6,504 nt of DNA from an uncultured Acidimicrobium sp. (lineage in GTDB: Bacteria; Actinomycetota; Acidimicrobiia; Acidimicrobiales; Ilumatobacteraceae). How positions within the stretch are numbered: position 1 is the first letter of the stretch; each line of letters opens with the position of its first letter. Under the pieces are notes generated by a model that saw only the letters and a program-made list of their open reading frames with translations, had not been told where the DNA came from and did not search any database. The position numbers and the translations under genes were made by a program. The stretch spans positions 1 to 6,504 of the forward strand of contig CAINLH010000227.1 in NCBI GenBank assembly GCA_903850275.1, in the 5' to 3' direction. Shown here in pieces: positions 1 through 5,795 of the stretch.

Positions 1-306
1 GTCGAACACGCGCGCGCAAAGCATGGCGTGGAAGCCAGACATGACTTGAGAAATATCTTCGACCGATTCGCGAACATCTAGGCCGACTTCTTCTCCCCGT
101 GTGTAGACGGGATGACCACCTAGCTGCACAACCGCCATCTCCATGCTGTGGCGAGTGCGATTAGAAGGTTTTTCAAAGATCAGGGCGACACCCTTGCCCT
201 CTAGTGGTCGACCCAACGAAGCAATCGGACGAACAGCCAATTCGAGAATTGCAGCCAGATCGGTTGCATCAAGATCTGTGATCTGAAGGAAATCTCGATT
301 GGTCAT
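1..306 (-). CDS. argF: Ornithine carbamoyltransferase, 3'-truncated by window edge
   Basis: Transfers the carbamoyl group from carbamoyl phosphate to ornithine, giving citrulline. Only the first 102 codons are present (about a third of the usual 300-330 residues), all in the carbamoyl-phosphate-binding domain. FLQITDLDATDLAAIL (6-21) is the typical opening helix; FEKPSNRTR (44-52) is the carbamoyl-phosphate loop, with Asn in place of the usual Thr of STRTR; QLGGHPVY (61-68) and ESVEDISQVMSGF (80-92) follow, and Arg99 in CARVFD matches the conserved carbamoyl-phosphate arginine. The ATG overlaps the argD TGA, with AAAGG 9 bases upstream. The ornithine-specific loop is beyond the edge, so the distinction from aspartate carbamoyltransferase rests on sequence style and on its place after argCBD. 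In relatives argR, argG and argH often follow. Confidence 0.92.
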   Translation of the reverse strand, partial: MTNRDFLQITDLDATDLAAILELAVRPIASLGRPLEGKGVALIFEKPSNRTRHSMEMAVVQLGGHPVYTRGEEVGLDVRESVEDISQVMSGFHAMLCARVFD

Positions 307-1487
307 GAGGAATAACCTTTCAGCGCACTGGCGATCATTGAAACCGCCTCGTGTATTTCGTCGGTTGTAACCGTGATCGGCGGAGCTAGACGTAAAGCCG
401 AGGCAGTAACTGCATTCGTTACCAATCCCAGCTCGAGTAGCGACAGCTGCACTAGTTTCGCATCGATTCCAGGTGCAAGTTCCACACCCAACAAAAGGCC
501 TAGTCCACGCACAGATGAGACATTGTCTAACTTCGAAACCAGCTGAGTGAGCAATGCACCCTTCTCTGTAGCCAAACGTGGTGCATCGATTCTTTGCATT
601 TCAATGATTGTTGCTTTTGCCGCACTTGTTGCAATAGCAGTTCCACTGAAAGTGCTCCCATGATCGCCTGGCTTAAACACCTCGGCGACAGAACGCTTCG
701 CCCACATAGCGCCTATAGGCATTCCATTGCCCATGGCTTTGGCCATCAAGACAACGTCTGGTGAAATTCCGTAATGCTCGAAACCGAACCATTTGCCGGT
801 GCGCCCAAAGCCAGTCTGCACTTCGTCGAGCATCAGCAACACTCCGCGCTCCGTACACATTTTCTGAGCGGCCTGTAGGTACTCCACGTTGGCTGGAAGC
901 ACCCCGCCCTCACCTTGCACAGGCTCGATGAGAACAGCGGCAACGGCGTTGTCTACGGCCACATCAAGTGCATCAATGTCATTGAACGGGACGTGCCGAA
1001 ACCCTTCCGGCATAGGTTGGAATGGTTCATGTTTTGCTGGTTGTCCAGTTGCTGCAAGAGCGGCAAGCGTTCTGCCATGGAAACTTCCGAGTGCGCTCAC
1101 CACCGTGTGACGCCCACGCCCACCGAACTTGCGGGCCAACTTAATTGCAGCCTCATTAGCTTCGGCGCCGGAGTTGCAGAAGAAAACCTGCCCGGAACCA
1201 CCCAGAAGTTGATTAATCAATACTGCAGTTTCTGTTGCAACGGGATTTGCAAAAAAGTTGCTGACATGCATCAATGTTTGCGCCTGTTTCGAAATCGCTT
1301 CGGCGATAACCGGGTTGCTATGCCCAAGTGACGTGACGGCTATGCCGCACAGGAAATCCAAATACCTCTTTCCGTCGGCGTCCCAAAGTTCCGTTCCCTT
1401 GCCTCGCACAAACATCACTTGTGGTGGTCCAAAAACGGGAATGTACGGGCAGTGATCTCCCGAAGTAGCAAATGCGTGGCTGCTCAC
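303..1487 (-). CDS. argD: Acetylornithine aminotransferase
   Basis: PLP-dependent class III (fold type I) aminotransferase that converts N-acetylglutamate semialdehyde plus glutamate to N-acetylornithine; related enzymes also act on succinyl-diaminopimelate. The 394-residue length is typical. Visible: the N-terminal substrate segment around GKGTELWDADGKRYLDFLCGIAV (29-51), phosphate-binding NSGAEANEAAIKLAR (105-119), FHGRT (136-140), IEPVQGEGG (187-195), the cofactor aspartate in LDEVQTGFGRTG (220-231; Asp221), the Schiff-base Lys250 in LMAKAMGNGMPIGA (247-260), HGSTFSGTAIAT (276-287) and the C-terminal LRLAPPI (366-372). The usual GGNPLA after GSTF is replaced here by SGTAIA, a mild departure. 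It starts at GTG with a strong Shine-Dalgarno, overlapping the argB TGA, and its own TGA overlaps the argF ATG. Position between argB and argF favours the arginine role over a gamma-aminobutyrate or ornithine aminotransferase. Confidence 0.96.
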   Translation of the reverse strand: MSSHAFATSGDHCPYIPVFGPPQVMFVRGKGTELWDADGKRYLDFLCGIAVTSLGHSNPVIAEAISKQAQTLMHVSNFFANPVATETAVLINQLLGGSGQVFFCNSGAEANEAAIKLARKFGGRGRHTVVSALGSFHGRTLAALAATGQPAKHEPFQPMPEGFRHVPFNDIDALDVAVDNAVAAVLIEPVQGEGGVLPANVEYLQAAQKMCTERGVLLMLDEVQTGFGRTGKWFGFEHYGISPDVVLMAKAMGNGMPIGAMWAKRSVAEVFKPGDHGSTFSGTAIATSAAKATIIEMQRIDAPRLATEKGALLTQLVSKLDNVSSVRGLGLLLGVELAPGIDAKLVQLSLLELGLVTNAVTASALRLAPPITVTTDEIHEAVSMIASALKGYSS

Positions 1488-2368
1488 TTTTTACCCTCCT
1501 CTTGCTGTGAAGTGATCATGGTTCCAACGCCAGCAACTGTGAACAACTCGATAAGCAGAACGTGAGGAATACGACCATCCAAGATGTGACACCGCTTGAC
1601 CCCACTTGCAATCGCGCTTACACAACTCTCCATTTTGGGAATCATTCCCCCATCGATCGAACCATTCTTGAGTAAATCTTGAATCTCGACATCTGTTGTT
1701 CTTCTGATGATTGATGATGCATCGTTCTTGTCCTTGCGCAGCCCCTCTATGTCAGTCAGATAAATGAGTTTCTCGGCCCCCAAAGCAACAGCAATGGCGG
1801 ATGCTGCGGTGTCGGCGTTGACGTTGTATGCCTGCCCGTTCGCATCGCTTCCAATCGTCGCAACAACCGGCACAGCATTATCGGCCAACACACTTTTCAA
1901 TACTGATGGATCGACCGAGGATATGTCTCCTACAAAGCCCAGATCCGGATCGCGTTGCGTCACCCGCAGCAAGCCTGCGTCTTGCCCTGAAATGCCGACA
2001 GCGGAAGAACCGTGCACATTGATTGCAGAAACGATCTGCGGGTTAACCGTTCCAAGCAATACCATGCTCGCTATCTCAACTGTCTCGGCATCGGTTACGC
2101 GCAAACCATTTCGAAATTCAGGCTTTTTACCAAGCCTCTCCATGAGTGCACTGATCTGGGGCCCACCACCGTGAACAACAACGGGCTTAATGCCAACCGC
2201 GTGCATCAGCGCAATGTCTTGCGCAAAAGTTCCGGCCGCATCTGCATCAGACGCGCCCGCGAGAGCGTTGCCGCCATATTTGACCACGACAGTCTTGCCA
2301 GCAAATTGTTGGATATACGGAAGAGCCTCGATTAATAAGGCGCCCACCTTCTCGTGAGTTGAACTCAT
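1484..2368 (-). CDS. argB: Acetylglutamate kinase, arginine-inhibited type
   Basis: Phosphorylates N-acetylglutamate with ATP to N-acetylglutamyl-5-phosphate, the step ahead of ArgC. The 294-residue amino acid kinase fold shows Lys30 in VVKYGGNAL (28-35), the glycine loop HGGGPQIS (66-73), substrate-binding Arg90 in GLRVTDAE, Asp186 in NVNADTAAS (182-190) and catalytic Lys245 in DGGMIPKM (239-246). An extra N-terminal helix (about residues 1-23, before the first strand) and the C-terminal stretch HILDGRIPHVLLIELFTVAGVGTM (261-284) match the signature of hexameric kinases that are feedback-inhibited by L-arginine, as distinct from the insensitive E. coli type. So flux is probably controlled here by both ArgR and the end product. 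It overlaps argC (ATGA) and argD (GTGA). Its start is backed by AGGTGG about 10 bases upstream. Its last codons double as the argD ribosome-binding site. Confidence 0.98.
   Translation of the reverse strand: MSSTHEKVGALLIEALPYIQQFAGKTVVVKYGGNALAGASDADAAGTFAQDIALMHAVGIKPVVVHGGGPQISALMERLGKKPEFRNGLRVTDAETVEIASMVLLGTVNPQIVSAINVHGSSAVGISGQDAGLLRVTQRDPDLGFVGDISSVDPSVLKSVLADNAVPVVATIGSDANGQAYNVNADTAASAIAVALGAEKLIYLTDIEGLRKDKNDASSIIRRTTDVEIQDLLKNGSIDGGMIPKMESCVSAIASGVKRCHILDGRIPHVLLIELFTVAGVGTMITSQQEEGKK
1488..1502 (-). promoter_or_regulatory. Strong Shine-Dalgarno for argD inside the argB 3' end
   Basis: On the coding strand GAGGAGGG precedes the argD GTG with 7 bases between AGGAGG and the start codon. 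It is encoded by the Glu-Glu-Gly-Lys-Lys tail of ArgB. This consensus-strength site decides in favour of the GTG at 1485-1487 as the argD start; the first in-frame ATG lies 24 codons further in and would cut into the conserved N-terminal region. Confidence 0.85.
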
Positions 2369-3387
2369 GGGAATATGCCCACCTTTGATAGACCACTATC
2401 TTCGGGAAAACCCAGCGCTACGTTCGCAGCTTGGACGGCACCGCCAGATGCGCCCTTCGCAAGATTGTCTAATGCCGCAAGAACAACTACGTATCCTGTC
2501 CGCTCATCAAATCGAGCAGTCAATTGAGTGACGTTCGTTCCAAACGTTGCTTTGGTTGACGGAATCTGTTGCCCAACGACAACAAAATCTTCTTTCGCAT
2601 AAACTCGGGCAAGAACAGCTAACAACGAAGCTGAAGTGGGCGAAGTTTCCTTCGCCGGTCTGGCGTAACAGGTAGCGAAAATTCCTCGATTCATTGGGGC
2701 AAGGTGCGGCGTAAACAGAATCTGCGCACCAGTGACTTGTTCGATCTCGGGTGTGTGACGGTGATCCAATAACCCGTAGGCGACAAAGTCTTCATTGACG
2801 GTGTTGAACGAATTTGAATTCTTCGCTGCCCTACCGGCGCCGGAGACACCGGAGGCTGCGTCGACAATAACGCCTTCCGCCTGGATCACTCCCGCAGCCA
2901 CCAACGGAGAGAGCGCGAGGCTTGCAGCGGTTACGTAACAGCCTGGTGTTGCGATGAGCCGCGCCGAACGAAGCTGTTCCCTGTTGATCTCAGGAAGGCC
3001 GTATACAGCGTGTTCGATTAAGTCTGGATGCGTATGTTCGAACCCATACCACTTCGGATAAAGAGAAGCATTCTTGAGGCGGTACGCAGCCGACAAATCG
3101 ACAACCAATTTCACCTTGCTGTATAACTGCGGCACCAATTCCAGTGAAGCTTCGTGTGGGAGCGCCAGGAAGAGTACGTCACATTGCAAAGCCTTCTCAA
3201 GGGAAAATTCCTCAAATACAAGATTTGGATAGTTGGCCGACAAAGATGGATACAACGATCTTGCCAATGTTCCTGCTTGGGTATCACCCGTTGCGTAAGT
3301 TACGTTGAAATGAGGATGTGCCGCGCATAGGCGCAGCAATTCAACACCCGTGAAACCTGACGCACCAAGAATTCCTACATTTAGCAT
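2365..3387 (-). CDS. argC: N-acetyl-gamma-glutamyl-phosphate reductase
   Basis: Third step of arginine synthesis: NADPH-dependent reduction of N-acetylglutamyl phosphate to N-acetylglutamate semialdehyde, in the cytoplasm. The 340-residue product has the family length. The N-terminal Rossmann fold opens with GILGASGFTG at 5-14, the nucleotide-binding loop. The catalytic cysteine is Cys150 in ATPGCY (146-151), and the catalytic histidine lies in HRHTPEI (209-215). GVSGAGRAAKN (180-190) and the C-terminal KGASGGAVQAANVALG (311-326) are further family hallmarks. It is the first arg gene and its ATG abuts the ARG box, so it should be repressed when arginine is abundant. It lacks a Shine-Dalgarno sequence, and the next in-frame upstream codons give no better start. 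Its TGA overlaps the argB ATG; the argJ gene that usually follows argC in actinobacteria is absent here. Confidence 0.98.
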   Translation of the reverse strand: MLNVGILGASGFTGVELLRLCAAHPHFNVTYATGDTQAGTLARSLYPSLSANYPNLVFEEFSLEKALQCDVLFLALPHEASLELVPQLYSKVKLVVDLSAAYRLKNASLYPKWYGFEHTHPDLIEHAVYGLPEINREQLRSARLIATPGCYVTAASLALSPLVAAGVIQAEGVIVDAASGVSGAGRAAKNSNSFNTVNEDFVAYGLLDHRHTPEIEQVTGAQILFTPHLAPMNRGIFATCYARPAKETSPTSASLLAVLARVYAKEDFVVVGQQIPSTKATFGTNVTQLTARFDERTGYVVVLAALDNLAKGASGGAVQAANVALGFPEDSGLSKVGIFP

Positions 3388-3403
3388 TGCATAATTATAC
3401 AGC
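3386..3403 (-). promoter_or_regulatory. Putative ArgR operator, proximal ARG box
   Basis: The core at 3388-3401 reads TGTATAATTATGCA on the coding strand, the same palindrome as the distal box with a single arm mismatch (TGTATA against TATGCA). The two 14-bp cores are 6 bp apart and their centres are 20 bp apart; taken as 18-bp boxes they have a 2-bp gap, matching the paired-box layout of known ArgR operators, where a hexamer contacts both boxes on one face. This box contains the -10 hexamer and reaches the argC start codon, so bound repressor would block polymerase directly. Confidence 0.78.
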
Positions 3404-3422
3404 CCAATGCATAACTATGCAA
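3394..3422 (-). promoter_or_regulatory. Putative argC promoter (-35 TTGCAT, 17 bp, -10 TATAAT)
   Basis: The -10 at 3394-3399 is a perfect TATAAT on the coding strand. Exactly 17 bp upstream is TTGCAT (3417-3422), which keeps the TTG of the -35 consensus. The base after a 6-nt discriminator is 3387, the A of the argC ATG, so the predicted transcript starts at or within a base or so of the start codon. With no ribosome-binding site upstream, this points to a leaderless mRNA, a class common in Actinomycetota. The -10 lies inside one ARG box and the -35 overlaps the other, giving a simple steric repression model. Hexamers and spacing are seen; the start site is inferred. Confidence 0.68.
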
Positions 3423-3423
3423 G
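3406..3423 (-). promoter_or_regulatory. Putative ArgR operator, distal ARG box
   Basis: The core at 3408-3421 reads TGCATAGTTATGCA on the coding strand, a perfect inverted repeat with 6-bp arms and a 2-bp centre. This is the form expected of an 18-bp ARG box bound by the arginine repressor ArgR/AhrC (family consensus centred on an AT-rich TGAAT/TGCAT inverted repeat; actinobacterial boxes are commonly TGCAT-type). It overlaps the candidate -35 hexamer of argC. The regulator gene is not in the window; in actinobacterial arg clusters argR usually follows argF, which would place it beyond the low-coordinate edge. The palindrome is seen directly; ArgR binding is inferred. Confidence 0.8.
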
Positions 3424-3437
3424 CATTGATTACCCGA

Positions 3438-5795
3438 TTAAGACCTCAGGACTGCGCCGTTCTTTTCGGCAGCGGCTATGCATTTCGCCCTTGCTTCGGC
3501 CACCTCTGTTTCGGTGAGCGTGCGATCCGACGCCTGCAATCTGATTCGGAAAGCGAGACTGCGCGAGTCCTCGGCAACCCCTTTGCCTCGATAAACGTCG
3601 AAGAGCGCGACATCCACCACAATGTTGCCGGCAGCCTGTCGAATGGCCTTCTGAATGGCCGAAGAACTCACCTTCTCGGGTGCAACGAACGCCAAATCGA
3701 AATCGCTTGATGGGTACTTACTGACGAATTGGGCTGCAGCCGGTTTAGGCGTTTCGGCGAGCAGAAGCGAAAGGTTTACCTCTACGCACGCGACCCTTCC
3801 TACAACACCGAAATTAGCGAGAACTGTTGGGTCGATTTCGCCGATCGAACCAAGGACCACCTTTCCGCGCCGCAATTGAGCACTTCGAGTTTGGTGATAA
3901 CCCGCCGGTGGATTGTCTTGCGACAACTGCGCACCAACTGAAAGGCCTGCCGACAATTGACTCCACAGATCAACAGCCGCCGAAGCATCGGCTCCGGCCA
4001 CCATGATGCAGAGTGATTCGAACTCGTCTGGCAACACCTGTGAGCCTTGAGGGTAAACATGACCTATTTCGAACAGCGAGATGTCACGATTGCGATGAGA
4101 CTGGTTATACGAAATCGCCCTAAGCATCCCCGGTATCAACGATGTTCGAAGCACGCTTTCTTCTGCTACCAAGGGATTTGCTAGCCGAAGCGCATTGTCT
4201 TCAGTCAGACCGACTTTTGCTAATTCGCCAGGCGCAAGAAACGGATTCGGCATTGCTTCGCTAGCTCCCAAAGAGACAACGATCTCGCGCACCAGCCTCC
4301 GTCGTTGCTGCATCTCGGATAACCGACCGTGAACAGGTGAAGTTGGGACGATCTTGCCCAATTTGTCGTATCCGTAATGTCGTGCGATCTCCTCGATCAC
4401 ATCAATTTCCAAAGTGCAGTCATTACGCCATGAGGGAATGGATATCTCGAAACTTTCACCGCCATTAATTTCGGTTACACCGAAACCGATTGGCACCAAC
4501 AGATCCACAATATCTTGAGCGGACAAATCAATGCCCAATATTCTCTTCACGCTCTTTGCACGAAGAACGCATATTCGATTTTGCGAAGGCAAGGCCTCCG
4601 TTCGTTCATCGGTTGAACCGCTATGGACAATCAAATCGGGGCAGGTGATACGAAGAAGTTCGGAGAAACGAGCGACGGCCGCTTCTGCTCCGTACGGGTC
4701 TACCCCGCGTTCGAATCGCAGTGATGCCTCTGTACGTAATGCGAGACGAGTAGCAGTTGACCGAATGGCATTGGGTTCGAAATACGCAATCTCAAGTGCT
4801 ATCGAATGAGTTGTCTCGGTGACCTCCGAATGCAACCCGCCCATAATCCCGGCAAGTCCGACGGCTATATTTTCCGCATCGGCGATGACCAAATCCGATG
4901 CTTCAAGCTTTCTCTCGTTGCCGTCAAGCGTGGTGAACGCTTCGTTGCTGCTTGCCATGCGAACAATGAAGCCAGCGTTCACCGACTGCAAGTCGTATGC
5001 ATGGTTAGGTTGATTGAGCTCAAGATTCACAAGATTCGAAACGTCGACAACGTTGTTGATGGATCTCATTCCTGCCCGAGAAAGTCTTTGCTCGATCCAT
5101 GTTGGAGATTTGGTAACGACGATCCCAGACATGGCCACGACGGTAAACCGGCTGCAACGATCTGGCGCCTGGATCTGAACTGGAACAGTCAACTGAGGGC
5201 CGAGTTTGCCAATCTCGCTTGATGGCTGCTTACAACTCTTTGCCAAGCCTGCGGCGAGATCTCGAGCCACTCCGAGATAGCCCGTGCAGTCGGGCCGGTT
5301 ACGCGTTACATCTAGATCGAAAATGACATCTGACTGCACGCCCATCGCTTCGTACACGTCAATGCCAAGTGGCGTGTTGCTCGGCAAAATCAATAGGCCA
5401 CTGTCGTCCTGGCTCAGACCGATCTCGGTGCCTGAACACAACATGCCTTCGCTATCGATCCCGAGAATTCCACGCTGAGAAATAACCCTTCCATCGGGCA
5501 TCGAGGTGCCAAGAGTTGCAAGCGGAACCACATCGCCCTCTGTCATGTTGGTCGCTCCGCACCAAACGTGGCGTTCAACACCGTCTCCAGCATCAACGAA
5601 CACACGCGTGACCTTTGCAGCGTCGGGATGCTTTTCCAACCGAAGAACTTTCGCCGTGACTACTCCCTTTACGGGCTCACCCACATACTCGACTGATTCG
5701 ACTGCCAAACCAAGCTCGGTGAGACGTTCCGAAATGACGTTGTCATCAGAACCAAAGTCTGCAAATTCGTTAAGCCAAGAGAGGGAAATCTTCAT
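3438..5795 (-). CDS. pheT: Phenylalanyl-tRNA synthetase beta subunit
   Basis: Beta subunit of the alpha2beta2 enzyme; in the family it binds tRNA-Phe and carries the editing site that hydrolyses mischarged Tyr-tRNA-Phe. At 785 residues it is full length. Domain order as read: N-terminal MKISLSWLNEF (typical PheT start), EMAP-type tRNA-binding OB domain about 40-148 (LRLEKHPDAAKVTRV, then RGILGIDSEGMLCSGTEIGL), B3/B4 editing domain about 212-380 (NNVVDVSNLVNLELNQPNHAYD; GIMGG; TEASLRFERGVDP), B5 domain about 404-475 (ISIPSWRNDCTLEIDVIEEIARHYGYD), inactive synthetase-like core about 490-680 (NPLVAEESVLRTSLIPGML), and C-terminal FDX-ACB anticodon-binding domain about 693-785 (LFDVYRGKGV; SLAFRIRLQ). 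The ATG shares ATGA with the pheS stop and has only a weak upstream GAGA, so translation is probably coupled to pheS. It ends in TAA 50 bases before the argC start, with no obvious terminator between. Confidence 0.98.
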   Translation of the reverse strand: MKISLSWLNEFADFGSDDNVISERLTELGLAVESVEYVGEPVKGVVTAKVLRLEKHPDAAKVTRVFVDAGDGVERHVWCGATNMTEGDVVPLATLGTSMPDGRVISQRGILGIDSEGMLCSGTEIGLSQDDSGLLILPSNTPLGIDVYEAMGVQSDVIFDLDVTRNRPDCTGYLGVARDLAAGLAKSCKQPSSEIGKLGPQLTVPVQIQAPDRCSRFTVVAMSGIVVTKSPTWIEQRLSRAGMRSINNVVDVSNLVNLELNQPNHAYDLQSVNAGFIVRMASSNEAFTTLDGNERKLEASDLVIADAENIAVGLAGIMGGLHSEVTETTHSIALEIAYFEPNAIRSTATRLALRTEASLRFERGVDPYGAEAAVARFSELLRITCPDLIVHSGSTDERTEALPSQNRICVLRAKSVKRILGIDLSAQDIVDLLVPIGFGVTEINGGESFEISIPSWRNDCTLEIDVIEEIARHYGYDKLGKIVPTSPVHGRLSEMQQRRRLVREIVVSLGASEAMPNPFLAPGELAKVGLTEDNALRLANPLVAEESVLRTSLIPGMLRAISYNQSHRNRDISLFEIGHVYPQGSQVLPDEFESLCIMVAGADASAAVDLWSQLSAGLSVGAQLSQDNPPAGYHQTRSAQLRRGKVVLGSIGEIDPTVLANFGVVGRVACVEVNLSLLLAETPKPAAAQFVSKYPSSDFDLAFVAPEKVSSSAIQKAIRQAAGNIVVDVALFDVYRGKGVAEDSRSLAFRIRLQASDRTLTETEVAEARAKCIAAAEKNGAVLRS

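Larger units (their letters stand above)
3388..3437 (-). other. pheT-argC intergenic control region
   Basis: This is the only gap between genes in the window. It runs from just after the pheT TAA to the base before the argC ATG and is AT-rich relative to the genes. It holds two ARG-box-like palindromes and a putative promoter, each listed separately. There is no GC-rich stem with a following U run and no Shine-Dalgarno sequence in front of argC. Read-through from pheST into the arg genes therefore looks possible in addition to the local promoter. Confidence 0.85.

Noticed and set aside
1..306. Aspartate carbamoyltransferase (pyrB) as an alternative for the truncated gene
   Set aside because: It overlaps argD directly after argCBD, and the N-terminal sequence (QITDLDATDL, FEKPSNRTR, QLGGHPVY) follows ornithine carbamoyltransferase style.
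3381..3412. Tiny upstream reading frames (Met-His-Trp-Ala-Val at 3412-3395 and Met-Gln-Cys at 3392-3381) resembling leader peptides or an upstream ORF
   Set aside because: They arise from the ATG contained in the ARG palindromes, have no ribosome-binding site, contain no arginine codons, and would lie upstream of the predicted start of transcription.
3408..3421. Perfect 6-bp inverted repeat as a pheT transcription terminator
   Set aside because: The stem is AT-rich and short with a 2-base loop, and no U run follows, so a stable RNA hairpin is unlikely; the operator reading is better.
3387..3710. Plus-strand open frame antisense to the pheT 3' end, beginning in the operator
   Set aside because: It has no recognisable protein features and lies almost wholly opposite a well-conserved pheT domain. 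The same holds for other plus-strand frames at 915-1331, 1764-2174, 4806-5222 and 5506-6027.
3670..3730. Unusual FDX-ACB motif in PheT (YPSSDFDLAF where many relatives have an Arg-Asp pair)
   Set aside because: The rest of the domain is complete and this segment varies in the family, so I do not read it as loss of function.
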